Positions 15,764-24,204 of a stretch of 36,059 nucleotides of DNA are shown in pieces. Under the pieces are notes generated by a model. The model saw only the letters and a list, made by a program, of their open reading frames with translations, made no database searches and was not told where the DNA came from. The position numbers and the translations under genes were made by a program. Every line of letters begins with the position of its first letter. Positions within the stretch are counted from its first letter, which is position 1. Source of the stretch: CAYJCL01 sp964370475 (GTDB taxonomy: Bacteria > Bacillota_I > Bacilli_A > RF39 > UBA660); assembly GCA_964370475.1 (NCBI GenBank), contig CAYJJI010000011.1, positions 1 to 36,059 of the forward strand. Reading direction: 5' to 3'.

Positions 15764-17142
15764 AGAATGAAAAAATAAGAAATCATTTTTCTGCGATAGT
15801 TGAAGATATCTTTAAATTTTTTTGGTCAATTATTATTCTTTTGCTTGCGTATTCTTTGGATTTTATTGATGAAATTTCAACTTCATCATTAGAGATTACA
15901 GATGTATTGATTTTTATTGGAGGGATTTTAACTATTTTATTAGTTATCTTCATAATATTTTTTATTAAATGGTTAAAGACTACTATTGAAATTATTCCTA
16001 GTGCAATAATCATAGATAGAAATACGATTATTAGAAAAACTACTAATATTAATATTAAAGATATATCTACTATAGATATAAGTCAAAATATATTAGAGAA
16101 ATTTTTCAAAACTGCAAAAATTCAATTAGATATTAATTCGGTTGTTACTGCTAGTGAGAATGACATGAAAATTATTCTTAAATATAATGATGCTTTAGAA
16201 TTCCAAAGAAAGATACTTAATTTAATGGATAAGAATGAATCTGCAAAGGAAGAAAGAAAAATTGTATTAGAGGAATTTGATTATGAATATGATTTTAAAA
16301 GTATTATAAAACATACTATACTTAGTTATAATGTTGTTTTGATTATACTTTTATTGATTACATATATACCTATGATTTTATTTTCTGAATTTGATTTTTA
16401 TACTTTTATTATTGGTGGATTATTTGTTGTTGTTCCATTTATATTTGGTGCTGTTAAAGGTTTATTTAGTTATTATAATTTTAAACTGAAAAAAGAAGAA
16501 GATAAAATTAATATATCTTATGGATATTTTACTAGAAAGAAATTTAGTATGCCATATTCTAAAATATCAGGTATTAAAATAACTCAACCATTATTGGCAA
16601 GATTTTTTAAACTTTATAGTGTTGAATTAATTAATATAGGATATGCAGAAGAAAATTATGTATCTCTTTTATTACCTCTTGATACTAAAGAAGAAATAAG
16701 AAAAAAACTGAATTATTTATTTCCAAATATGAATTTAGATTTTGATAGTGTGAGACAAAATAGGGCAGCATTATTAGGATATTTTATTGATAATTTTTTT
16801 TGGATGGTAATAACTTTAAGTATAACTTTTTTTACTCATTATATACTTGGTTTTGTTGTCTTATTATTATGGTTGATTGGAATAACTTTAAGTTATCTTA
16901 CTAAAAGAATATCTTATAAAAATAAAGTATTATATATAACAAATGGTATATATAATAAGAGTATTGTAATATGCAGTATACGAAATATACAAAATATTAC
17001 TTTAAGAAAAAACTTATTTATTAATAAATATAATATATGTAAAATGAGAATAGTATTGAGAAGTAATTTAGTAAATACTAATCATGAAACTGGATATTTT
17101 GATATTAAGGTATTTGATGAGTTAATTAAGAAGTATAATTAA
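15760..17142 (+). CDS. YdbT-like membrane protein with repeated bPH2 domains
   Basis: 460 residues. Paired membrane helices occur near 18-33/45-68, 180-198/206-230 and 340-358/360-380, each pair followed by a PH-type segment: IEIIPSAIIIDRNTIIRKTTNINIKDISTIDI, then NISYGYFTRKKFSMPYSKISGIKIT, then YITNGIYNKSIVICSIRNIQNIT (positions quoted by motif, not full). This three-module layout is that of YdbT. It overlaps the YdbS-like gene by four bases, so the two should form one membrane complex. No terminator is obvious after it; a short gap leads to the next gene. Confidence 0.85.
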   Translation: MKNEKIRNHFSAIVEDIFKFFWSIIILLLAYSLDFIDEISTSSLEITDVLIFIGGILTILLVIFIIFFIKWLKTTIEIIPSAIIIDRNTIIRKTTNINIKDISTIDISQNILEKFFKTAKIQLDINSVVTASENDMKIILKYNDALEFQRKILNLMDKNESAKEERKIVLEEFDYEYDFKSIIKHTILSYNVVLIILLLITYIPMILFSEFDFYTFIIGGLFVVVPFIFGAVKGLFSYYNFKLKKEEDKINISYGYFTRKKFSMPYSKISGIKITQPLLARFFKLYSVELINIGYAEENYVSLLLPLDTKEEIRKKLNYLFPNMNLDFDSVRQNRAALLGYFIDNFFWMVITLSITFFTHYILGFVVLLLWLIGITLSYLTKRISYKNKVLYITNGIYNKSIVICSIRNIQNITLRKNLFINKYNICKMRIVLRSNLVNTNHETGYFDIKVFDELIKKYN

Positions 17143-17197
17143 AGATTTATGTTTTAATATTTATTGTTTTATGTTAATATTTTTTAGGAGGAAGTTT

Positions 17198-17695
17198 ATG
17201 AAAGAAATTAAAAGAGAAGTTTATACTATTACATCTACTAATATTACTTCTGAGGTAGATGATATAGTAATAGAAAATATTGAAAGTGCTAAATTGTATG
17301 ATGGTAGTGGAGATTTTTATGCTACTTACATTACTAAAGATAATAAAAAGAAAAAAGGTGCACTAGATCTTCATGAAGATGATGAAAAAGTTGTAATTGA
17401 TTTACTTAGTAAAGTTAAGGGCGGAGTAGTTACTACTAGAAAAAGAAATTTATTTGAAGCTACTAAAATTTGGTTATATTTTTTAGGAGCGTGTGCAATA
17501 GTTTTAGGTGTATTATATTGGCTTTCTGTTGATGGAGGATCTGTTAGAGTTCCTGCTATAGTAATACCTATATTAGAATTTATCATGGATTTTGGTATTT
17601 TTAAAACTGGAGCAATAGTTTTAGCTGTTACTGCTTTAGGATGTGGTTTTTCTATTATAAACAGAAAAACTATTACTGAATTTAGAAAAAATTAA
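17198..17695 (+). CDS. Small membrane protein, unknown function
   Basis: 165 residues starting MKEIKREVYTITSTNI. The first 90 residues look like a soluble beta-rich domain (charged, KDNKKKKGALDLHEDDEKVVIDL). Two membrane helices follow, about 98-117 (WLYFLGACAIVLGVLYW) and 125-155 (with GAIVLAVTALGCGFSII), with a short basic tail. Start chosen at 17198 because AGGAGG (17186-17191) lies six bases upstream; the longer frame from 17171 would put that site inside the gene. It may be cotranscribed with ydbST and is closed by its own terminator. Family not recognised. Confidence 0.78.
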   Translation: MKEIKREVYTITSTNITSEVDDIVIENIESAKLYDGSGDFYATYITKDNKKKKGALDLHEDDEKVVIDLLSKVKGGVVTTRKRNLFEATKIWLYFLGACAIVLGVLYWLSVDGGSVRVPAIVIPILEFIMDFGIFKTGAIVLAVTALGCGFSIINRKTITEFRKN

Positions 17696-17718
17696 ACACT
17701 ATTATTTAGTGTTTTTTT
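17694..17718 (+). terminator. Rho-independent terminator
   Basis: AAACACTA (17694-17701) pairs with TAGTGTTT (17707-17714) around TTATT, then Ts to 17718. A TATAAT (17723-17728) follows at once and may serve the ASCH gene. Confidence 0.85.
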
Positions 17719-17743
17719 GTTTTATAATATTTGTGGAGGGTTT

Positions 17744-18136
17744 ATGAAAGTATTGTCTATTAGAGAACCATTTGCTTCATTAATTAGAAATGGTGTTAAG
17801 AAAATTGAAACAAGAAGTTTTAAAACTAAATATAGGGGTGAAATATATATTCATGCTAGTAAAACAGTTAGTAAGTTGGATGCTAAACTGGATGATTTTC
17901 ATAAATTGATTGTGGATTTAGAAACTAATCCTGGATATATATTATGTAAGGCTAAACTAGTTGATTGTGTTTATATGAGTGATGAATTTATCGATAGTAT
18001 TAAAAAGAATAATTATACTGAGTTTTTATGTGGAAGATATACTGAAGGAAGGTATGCTTGGATATTAGATGAAGTAGAAATTATCGAACCTAAATTTGCT
18101 AAAGGTCAATTAGGTATTTGGAATTATAAAGAATAG
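17744..18136 (+). CDS. ASCH-domain protein
   Basis: 130 residues, cytosolic. The start MKVLSIREPFASLIRNGVKK, then IETRSFKTKYRGEIYIHASK, and the C-terminal GRYAWILDEVEIIEP...KGQLGIW is the ASCH fold (a PUA-like RNA-binding domain related to activating signal cointegrator 1). In this family the conserved Lys-Ile-Glu-x-Arg segment lines the putative nucleic-acid or nucleotide pocket; some members cleave modified nucleosides or RNA, so the substrate cannot be read from sequence. Start set at 17744 because GGAGGG stands a few bases before it; the TATAAT at 17723 would also exclude the longer frame. The next gene follows after eight bases. Confidence 0.85.
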   Translation: MKVLSIREPFASLIRNGVKKIETRSFKTKYRGEIYIHASKTVSKLDAKLDDFHKLIVDLETNPGYILCKAKLVDCVYMSDEFIDSIKKNNYTEFLCGRYTEGRYAWILDEVEIIEPKFAKGQLGIWNYKE

Positions 18137-18144
18137 ATGATTTT

Positions 18145-19026
18145 ATGGAAAAGTATGAGGATTTATTAGAGAAATTAATTTTTTATATTAATGAAGGAAT
18201 GAGTATTAGTCAGATTCATAGACTTTTGAATGTCAAAAAAAATAAGTTTAATTCTTTATTAAATAATTTGAGGAGACATTATAATGTTGTTATTAAGGAT
18301 GATTATATTTTTATTTCTAGGTTGAAGAATTTTGATTTTTATCATATTGATGATACTTTATCTAAGATAATGTTTATTAGTGATACTCATATGTTTTCTA
18401 AATATGAAAGATTAGATATATTAGATAAGGCTTATGATGAAGTGATTGCTAAAGATATTAAGTATGTAATTCATTTAGGGGATTTAGTAGATGGTTATTA
18501 TAAAGGCATTTATGAACAAGTTGGATCTTTATATAGTAGTGATCCAAATGAACAATGTGAATATGTTATTGATAAGTATCCTTTTGTAAATGGTGTAAGT
18601 ACTTATTTGGTAACAGGTAATCATGATTTTTCTTTGAAAAGGCATTTTGGTATTGATGTTGGAGAAGTTGTAAGTGAATCTAGGAGTGATTTTGTTTATT
18701 TAGGTTATAGTGTTGCTAGTGTTTGTTTTGAAAATTATAAAATGTTGTTAACTCATGGGAATGATAATTTAAAATGTTTTAGTGATTTTTCTTTTGATAC
18801 TATTTCTCATGAAGTAAATGGTCGTTATGATTTAATTGCTAGAGGACATTCTCACGGGTATGGGCATTATTTTGTAAACAATACTAATTGTTTACAAGTT
18901 CCTTGTATGTTGGGCAATCATGAAGTTTTTTGTCAAAATAGTTTTGATCCTACTATTGGTTATGTTATTTTGGAAATAGAAGGTAACGAATTAAATATCT
19001 TGCCAAGGTTAGTTAGAAAACAATAG
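18145..19026 (+). CDS. HTH-metallophosphoesterase fusion protein
   Basis: 293 residues, cytosolic. Residues 1-60 look like a winged helix-turn-helix (helix LIFYINEGMSISQIHRLLNV, then NKFNSLLNNLRRHY, then a beta hairpin DDYIFISRL). Residues 73-290 are a calcineurin-like phosphoesterase with every metal motif: D80-x-H82 (SDTH), GD113-x-x-D116, GN159-H160-D161, H204 (THGN) and GH235-x-H237. The closest type is the YfcE/MJ0936 group of small phosphodiesterases. No good ribosome site precedes the ATG, so coupling to the ASCH gene eight bases upstream is likely. Substrate unknown; the fused DNA- or RNA-binding domain and ASCH neighbour suggest nucleic-acid or nucleotide work. Confidence 0.88.
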   Translation: MEKYEDLLEKLIFYINEGMSISQIHRLLNVKKNKFNSLLNNLRRHYNVVIKDDYIFISRLKNFDFYHIDDTLSKIMFISDTHMFSKYERLDILDKAYDEVIAKDIKYVIHLGDLVDGYYKGIYEQVGSLYSSDPNEQCEYVIDKYPFVNGVSTYLVTGNHDFSLKRHFGIDVGEVVSESRSDFVYLGYSVASVCFENYKMLLTHGNDNLKCFSDFSFDTISHEVNGRYDLIARGHSHGYGHYFVNNTNCLQVPCMLGNHEVFCQNSFDPTIGYVILEIEGNELNILPRLVRKQ

Positions 19027-19044
19027 ACTTTTGCTATTGTTTTT
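19017..19044 (+). terminator. Rho-independent terminator
   Basis: AAAACAATAG (19017-19026) pairs with CTATTGTTTT (19034-19043), loop ACTTTTG. It includes the stop codon of the phosphoesterase gene. Confidence 0.85.
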
Positions 19045-19052
19045 ATTATAAT
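19024..19052 (+). promoter_or_regulatory. Promoter of the FGE-like surface protein gene
   Basis: TAGACT (19024-19029), 17 bases, TATAAT (19047-19052). The -35 sits in the loop of the preceding terminator. The start codon at 19070 would leave a leader of only about ten bases. Confidence 0.5.
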
Positions 19053-19069
19053 TAAGATAAGGTGATAAT

Positions 19070-20899
19070 ATGAAAAAAAATTACATAATTATTCTTTCTA
19101 TTTTAGGTTTATTTATTTTAGTTACTGGAAGTGCTTATGCCTTCTTTTGGATTGCTAATAACTCGTCTACTGTAGAGAACAATGTTACTGCTGCTGTTTT
19201 AAATGAGGTAGAATTTGTTCATGGACCTGATTTAGTTATTCCAGATGGTGGTATTTATCCTGGATGGGTAGGTATTCAAGAATTTAGTGTTAATAAACCT
19301 GCTGATAGGGATGAAGGTATTGCTTCTTATGAAATTTCAATTGATGTTAATTTACCTGCTGCTTTTAGTGATTGGATTACTGTTGAGTTATATAAGACTA
19401 CTACTATGAGTAATTCTTTGACGAGAGTTCCTGGATACTTAGATGAAAATGCTACTAATGCCCTAGATGCTTTCGTTGATGATTCAATAACTGCTGTTGG
19501 TATTACTGTTCCAGATGATGCTGTTAAGGTTATAACTTTAGAATCTACTAATGTAAGTTATAGTTTGGAAAAAATCTCTGTAGATTTATCTACTATGTCT
19601 GATACTAAATATTATTTAGTATATCGTTTTAATAGAGATTCTAGTGATCAAAATGCTACTATGGGATTGGTTTTTGATTCTACTATTGAACTTGCGCCTT
19701 TAAGTGGTCCAGTTGTAAACGATTATAAAGAAGATTTGCTTGCTGGTTCTGATCCGGTATTACATTCTGGATTATTACCAATTAACATATCAGATGATGG
19801 TACTGTAAAAATTGCTGATACTGCTAATCAATGGTATGATTATGAGACTAAAAAATGGGCGAATGCTGTAGTAGTTAATTCTGCTTTCACTTCTAGAGAA
19901 GCTGGAACAATTATTCCAATGGATTCAATTGAGCAGATGTATGTATGGATACCTAGATATTCGTATGATGCAAATAGTATAGTGTCTGCTCAAGAAGCAA
20001 TTGATGTTACTTTTGTTAATAAAGCTACTAATGCTCATCCGGCATTTACTTTTGGTACTGATGAGTTATCTGGTATATGGGTAGGGAAATTTGAACTTGC
20101 TAATGAGTGGGGTGAAACTGAGGCTACTCCTGATGTTGAATTGGTTACTAAACCTAATTTGAATTCTGCTCATGATATGAGTGTTAGTGAATTTTACAAT
20201 AGTGTTGATAGCTTAAGTAATAAATACGGTTTAAGTAATGATAGTGATATTCATTTAATTAAAAATACTGAATGGGGAGCTGTAGCATATCTATCACAAT
20301 CAAAATATGGAGTATGTAATAGTGATGGAACTTGTACTTCTAAAGTAGTTAATAATAATTATTATTATGGTAATAGTGTTGCTTGGAATTCTATGACTGG
20401 ATGTGGTGGAACTGATGGTAAAGTAATGGTAGCATCTAACTTAAATGATATATGTCCTTTGGAGAATAGATGGAATACTTCTAATGGAGCTTTAGCTAGT
20501 ACAACTAATAATATCACTGGTATATATGATATGGCTGGTGGAAGATTTGAATATGTTATGGGATCAATGGTTGATTCTTCTGGCAATTTTTATTCTAATA
20601 ATTCTGGATTTGCAAGTGCTCCTGATAGTAAATACTTTGATTCATATGCATATAGTACTAGTAGTTCTTCTTTCAGTCGAGGTTTGCCTGGAGATGCAAC
20701 TGTTGAGTTGAATGTTAGTGGAAATACTATGACTAGTTGGAATGGTGATTATGCATCAATGTTAACTAATGTATCTTCTTGGTTTATCAGAGGAGGAAAT
20801 GGTTATTATGAATCTTCACCTGGTATTTGGTATTTTAATGGTAAGGTAGCAAGTGGTAATTTTGATACTTCTTCTAGAGCTGTAATTACTGATTTTTAG
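19070..20899 (+). CDS. Secreted or anchored surface protein with FGE-like C-terminal domain
   Basis: 609 residues. A signal or anchor (about 5-27, YIIILSILGLFILVTGSAYAFFW) is followed by a beta-rich domain (about 35-225) reminiscent of TasA/camelysin-type surface domains, a weak resemblance. From about 285 the sequence has MYVWIPRYSYD, NTEWGAVAYLSQSKYG, TGIYDMAGGRFEYVMG, SWFIRGGNGYY and a final SRAV. This series resembles the formylglycine-generating enzyme/SUMF1-like fold as found in surface proteins of gut Firmicutes (compare the usual NVWEW...RGGS...RxA). The two active-site cysteines of true FGE are not evident; the cysteines CNSDGTCTS and CGGTDG...CPL look structural. Likely a binding rather than a modifying domain. 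Single-gene unit between two terminators. Confidence 0.75.
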   Translation: MKKNYIIILSILGLFILVTGSAYAFFWIANNSSTVENNVTAAVLNEVEFVHGPDLVIPDGGIYPGWVGIQEFSVNKPADRDEGIASYEISIDVNLPAAFSDWITVELYKTTTMSNSLTRVPGYLDENATNALDAFVDDSITAVGITVPDDAVKVITLESTNVSYSLEKISVDLSTMSDTKYYLVYRFNRDSSDQNATMGLVFDSTIELAPLSGPVVNDYKEDLLAGSDPVLHSGLLPINISDDGTVKIADTANQWYDYETKKWANAVVVNSAFTSREAGTIIPMDSIEQMYVWIPRYSYDANSIVSAQEAIDVTFVNKATNAHPAFTFGTDELSGIWVGKFELANEWGETEATPDVELVTKPNLNSAHDMSVSEFYNSVDSLSNKYGLSNDSDIHLIKNTEWGAVAYLSQSKYGVCNSDGTCTSKVVNNNYYYGNSVAWNSMTGCGGTDGKVMVASNLNDICPLENRWNTSNGALASTTNNITGIYDMAGGRFEYVMGSMVDSSGNFYSNNSGFASAPDSKYFDSYAYSTSSSSFSRGLPGDATVELNVSGNTMTSWNGDYASMLTNVSSWFIRGGNGYYESSPGIWYFNGKVASGNFDTSSRAVITDF

Positions 20900-20927
20900 A
20901 AAACACTTTTTGTAAAAGTGTTTTTTT
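20900..20927 (+). terminator. Rho-independent terminator
   Basis: AAAACACTTTT (20900-20910) pairs with AAAAGTGTTTT (20914-20924), loop TGT, then Ts. Confidence 0.88.
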
Positions 20928-20970
20928 ATTTATTAAAATTTGTTATACTAGTATAAAGTTAGGAGTAAGA

Positions 20971-22098
20971 ATGAAAAAGGCTAATTTTAGTGATAGTGAT
21001 AAGTTTTATGTTACTCATTATATTAATGGTAATGAGAGTAAGAATAAAGTTAATATAAATTTTTTAAATAATAAGGACGCAGTAATTAATGATAAAATAA
21101 AAGGGTCATATACTGTATTAAGTAGTAATAGTAATAAATTTGTTTGTTATGAAATTGCTAATTTGTTTGATATAGATATAGTCTCTAGCTTCATTATATT
21201 AAATAATGAAGGAGAGCGAGCTATATTTACTAAAGAAGGTTTAGAAGAAGATGAGCTTTTAATAGGAGTAGATTTTGTATTTAAGAAGGTTTTTGATAAA
21301 TATAACAATAATGATTTAGGAGTTAATAATTGGATAGCTAATACACTTAATATTCCTAAGGATGTTGTTTTAGAAGATGAGAATAATATTAAAATTTTAA
21401 TAGAAGCTGGTATTAATTCTATTAGGGATTCATTTGTTATGGATGAAGTTACTTTTAATAAATATAAATTTAGTTATATTAATATGATATTTTTTGATTA
21501 TATAATAAATAATAGTGTAAGGAATCCTAAGGATTATAAAGTTATTATAAACAATATTACTAAAGACTTAGTAATGGCTCCAATAGATTGTAATTTTAGG
21601 ATTAGAGATAATGATAATTATACTTTAAATAATAGAGTTGTTAATAGAAGTGTTTTTATTAAAGTTTTATTTAAGTATTATTATAGTGATATAAGAATGT
21701 TATCTAGGACTTTAACTGATCATTATATTACTTACATAGAAAGTATTAATGCTATATGTATGTATAATTTAGATAAGGAAACATCTTTGAAGTTTGTAGA
21801 TATGATTAGAAGTAATTTAAAAAGTATTGAAGCTTTAGAGAATGATTATAGTGATACTGAGGAGAAAGTTAATAAGATAGAACATACTCAAGTATCTATT
21901 AGGATTAATCAAGAAGTTATGAAAAAGAATTTATTAATGTTAGGGAAGTATCCTTTAAAGAAGTTAAAAGAAGAGATTGAAGCTGATGAAGAAGAAGTTA
22001 AAGTTATTTTAGAAGAAAAAAATAAGTTTGTTGTTTTTATAGTTATTGGAATAATATTACTTAGTATTTTAATAGTTAGTTATTTTATTTTTATGTAG
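20971..22098 (+). CDS. Tail-anchored HipA-like protein with degenerate kinase motifs
   Basis: 375 residues. The segment GSYTVLSS...NKFVCYEIANLFDIDIVSSFII (45-77) matches the part of HipA-type kinases where an early strand is followed by a helix and a strand. FFDYIINNSVRNPKDYKVII (174-193) and LVMAPIDCNF (200-209) match the catalytic region, where active HipA has FDYLIGNTDRHxxNF and AP-x-x-D. Here Asp of the TDRH motif is Val183, His is Asn185 and the metal-binding Asn is Asp188; the later Asp206 is kept. A coiled coil (280-350) leads to one C-terminal membrane helix (353-374, FVVFIVIGIILLSILIVSYF), so the domain faces the cytosol. Probably a pseudokinase or altered kinase; the fold call is by eye. 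AGGAG precedes the start. First gene of the cluster to 24204. Confidence 0.65.
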   Translation: MKKANFSDSDKFYVTHYINGNESKNKVNINFLNNKDAVINDKIKGSYTVLSSNSNKFVCYEIANLFDIDIVSSFIILNNEGERAIFTKEGLEEDELLIGVDFVFKKVFDKYNNNDLGVNNWIANTLNIPKDVVLEDENNIKILIEAGINSIRDSFVMDEVTFNKYKFSYINMIFFDYIINNSVRNPKDYKVIINNITKDLVMAPIDCNFRIRDNDNYTLNNRVVNRSVFIKVLFKYYYSDIRMLSRTLTDHYITYIESINAICMYNLDKETSLKFVDMIRSNLKSIEALENDYSDTEEKVNKIEHTQVSIRINQEVMKKNLLMLGKYPLKKLKEEIEADEEEVKVILEEKNKFVVFIVIGIILLSILIVSYFIFM

Positions 22099-22144
22099 TT
22101 GCAATATTATATAAAAAGGTTTAGTATAAAGAAGAGGTGTAATT

Positions 22145-22609
22145 ATGGATAATATATATAAGATGGTAGTAGAGTTTAGGAATAAATATCCTGGAGGAGT
22201 TTATTGGTTTAGATTAAAAAAACATTGTGAAGTAATAGCTACTCATTTAAATCCTAATGAAAAAGTTAAATATGCTTTTGTAGGACAAAAGAATAATTCT
22301 ATATTTGATATTTTTAGTACAGGGGTTATAGTGATAACTAATAAACGTTTGTTAATTGGACGTAAGAGAGTTGTATGGGGTTATTTTTTAGATTCTGTTA
22401 CTCCTGATTTGTTTAATGATATGAAAATATATCAAGGACTTATATGGGGTAAGGTGACTATTGATACTTTAAAAGAAAGAATATTTTTAACCAATATTGC
22501 TAAAGATGCATTACCGGAGATTGAAACTAAGGTATCGTCTTTTATGATGGAAGAGAAGAAGAAGTATGGAAAACCAAATGGTGGAAAAAAAGATACCGCT
22601 GTCGCTTAA
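22145..22609 (+). CDS. Bacterial PH-domain (bPH_3 type) protein
   Basis: 154 residues, cytosolic, no membrane helix. After a helical N-terminus, the run NPNEKVKYAFVGQKNN (37-52), GVIVITNKRLLIGRK (about 60-74) and a later FLDSVTPD / GLIWGKVTIDT is the pattern of short bacterial PH-like domains (bPH_3, as in YokE-like proteins), which often act as adaptors near the membrane. AAGAGGTG lies before the ATG. A weak promoter (TTGCAA 22099, TAGTAT 22122) is possible. Its last 44 bases overlap the next gene in another frame, so the two are coupled. Confidence 0.75.
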   Translation: MDNIYKMVVEFRNKYPGGVYWFRLKKHCEVIATHLNPNEKVKYAFVGQKNNSIFDIFSTGVIVITNKRLLIGRKRVVWGYFLDSVTPDLFNDMKIYQGLIWGKVTIDTLKERIFLTNIAKDALPEIETKVSSFMMEEKKKYGKPNGGKKDTAVA

Positions 22610-23708
22610 GAAGAAGTATCGTAGAAGAATAGCATTATTAATAATCGTAATCATCTTTATTAGTATATTAATATATTTATTTAGAGATAAAGCTTATGAT
22701 ATAGAGTATAAGGTTAATGATGTATTAGTTAATGAAGAGTATAATTCTGTAGATGATTATTATTATATGGATATTCTTTATGATAAAGTTAATTATCAGT
22801 TATTAGTTGAAAGTTCTTATGAGGGGCGTAAATTTATTAATGAAGTTAAAGTTTATGAAGAAGATACTGATATTTGTTTGAAAGTAGATACTTTAATTAA
22901 TAGTAATATTTTATGTAGTAGAGATAGTTTATTAGTTAGTAATCATTTAGTTAATGAAGAGTTAAGAAATAAGTTGGATATTAAGTTAGTATCTAGTGAT
23001 TTAGTAAATACTGATGGATATGATATATTTAATGATATTGATAATTTATATATTTGGAATTATAAGGGTTTTGATTTAATTAATAATAAAGAAGTTAGTG
23101 AAATATCTTTATTTAAAAGTGATGTTTATGATACTCATTTAATAGGGTATGTTGATAATTATTTTGTAATGCCTAATTATAATCAGGAGTATTCTTATGA
23201 TGAAATGATATTTATTAATTTAGATAATAATAAAGAAGAAGTATTTGAGATGGATTATTCTTTATCTGATGATGGATATGTTATTGGTACTTATGATAAA
23301 AGTATTTATTATATGGATATTAAAAATGAAGTTATATATGAGATAGTTCCTGATAAGGAAAAGATGAGAATTTATGGAACTATTAATGGAAGTGTAGATT
23401 TTTTAATTAATGGTGAATTTGTTAGTACTAAAGTTAGTGTGATACTTAAAGATAAGATGGTATTTAGTTATGATTCTTTATATAGTTATGAACTTATAGA
23501 TAATACTTTATATTTAAGATATTTAAATAATGAGAGAATATTAGTTAGTGACTTAGTTGTTGATAAGATTATATATTCTAATAATATATATGTAGTATAT
23601 TTAGTAGGTGATACTTTATATAGTTATGACGGAGAAGAGAAGAAGTTATTAAGTAATGACGAGTGGTTATTTAATAGTGATGATAAAATTTTTAAGATTA
23701 TTGAATAA
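22566..23708 (+). CDS. Type II membrane protein, beta-rich outer domain, unknown function
   Basis: 380 residues. A basic head (LKKKYRRR, 14-21) and one membrane helix (22-39, IALLIIVIIFISILIYLF) put the remainder outside the cell. That part is acidic, rich in Asp, Tyr and Asn, with short repeating beta-strand segments such as IYGTINGSVDF, LYIWNYKGFDL and SIYYMDIKNEV, in the style of a beta-propeller, though no repeat signature is certain. One cysteine pair (DICLK...NILCSR). ATG 22566 follows a purine-rich site (GAAGAGAAGAAG); ATG 22578 is an alternative. It overlaps the PH gene by 44 bases and is 43 bases before the LysM gene. Confidence 0.75.
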   Translation: MENQMVEKKIPLSLKKKYRRRIALLIIVIIFISILIYLFRDKAYDIEYKVNDVLVNEEYNSVDDYYYMDILYDKVNYQLLVESSYEGRKFINEVKVYEEDTDICLKVDTLINSNILCSRDSLLVSNHLVNEELRNKLDIKLVSSDLVNTDGYDIFNDIDNLYIWNYKGFDLINNKEVSEISLFKSDVYDTHLIGYVDNYFVMPNYNQEYSYDEMIFINLDNNKEEVFEMDYSLSDDGYVIGTYDKSIYYMDIKNEVIYEIVPDKEKMRIYGTINGSVDFLINGEFVSTKVSVILKDKMVFSYDSLYSYELIDNTLYLRYLNNERILVSDLVVDKIIYSNNIYVVYLVGDTLYSYDGEEKKLLSNDEWLFNSDDKIFKIIE

Positions 23709-23751
23709 CATTATTTTAATTGTTACATAGTTTATTATAGGAGTGGTTTTT

Positions 23752-24204
23752 GTGTATACTAAGTATGTAATAAGTAAAGGTGATAATTTAAATAATATAG
23801 CTAAGAAGTTTAATGTATTAGAGAGTTCTATTTTACATGTTAATGATTTTAGAAATGGTATTTCTTTTAGGGAAGGTATGGAGATAATAATACCTGAAAA
23901 TAAGAAAGACTATTTTGAACACTATGTTATTAAGAGTGGAGATAATCTTTATGAGATAGCTAGGTCTTATAATATCAATCCTGAATTGTTGTCAGCTTTG
24001 AATGGTCTTGATTTAGATGATTATATATATCCTGGTCAAAAGATAATGATACCTAAAGTAGGGTATAGTTATTATATTACTAAAGAGGGAGATACTATTG
24101 ATTTAGTGGCTGATAAATTTAGGATAGGTAAAGAATCTTTATTAATACAGAATGATGTTATATATTTATCAGAGGGTCAATTATTGGTAAATAAAGTTAG
24201 ATAA
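23752..24204 (+). CDS. Three-LysM protein without signal peptide
   Basis: 150 residues made almost wholly of three LysM peptidoglycan- or chitin-type sugar-binding units: 5-47 (YVISKGDNLNNIAKKF), 57-101 (YVIKSGDNLYEIARSY, PGQKIMIP) and 105-148 (YYITKEGDTIDLVADKF). The third is the most divergent. No export signal or membrane helix exists, which is odd for a wall binder; like SafA-type coat proteins it may act inside the cell or be exported by an unknown route. The start is GTG 23752, because AGGAG (23739-23743) is eight bases before it and overlaps the earlier GTG at 23743. Last gene before a terminator. Confidence 0.88.
   Translation: MYTKYVISKGDNLNNIAKKFNVLESSILHVNDFRNGISFREGMEIIIPENKKDYFEHYVIKSGDNLYEIARSYNINPELLSALNGLDLDDYIYPGQKIMIPKVGYSYYITKEGDTIDLVADKFRIGKESLLIQNDVIYLSEGQLLVNKVR

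Noticed and set aside
19070..20899. Diversity-generating retroelement target
   Set aside because: No reverse transcriptase, template repeat or adenine-biased variable repeat is seen in the window.
20971..22609. HipBA-type toxin-antitoxin pair
   Set aside because: The neighbour is a PH-domain protein, not an HTH antitoxin, and the kinase catalytic residues are not kept.
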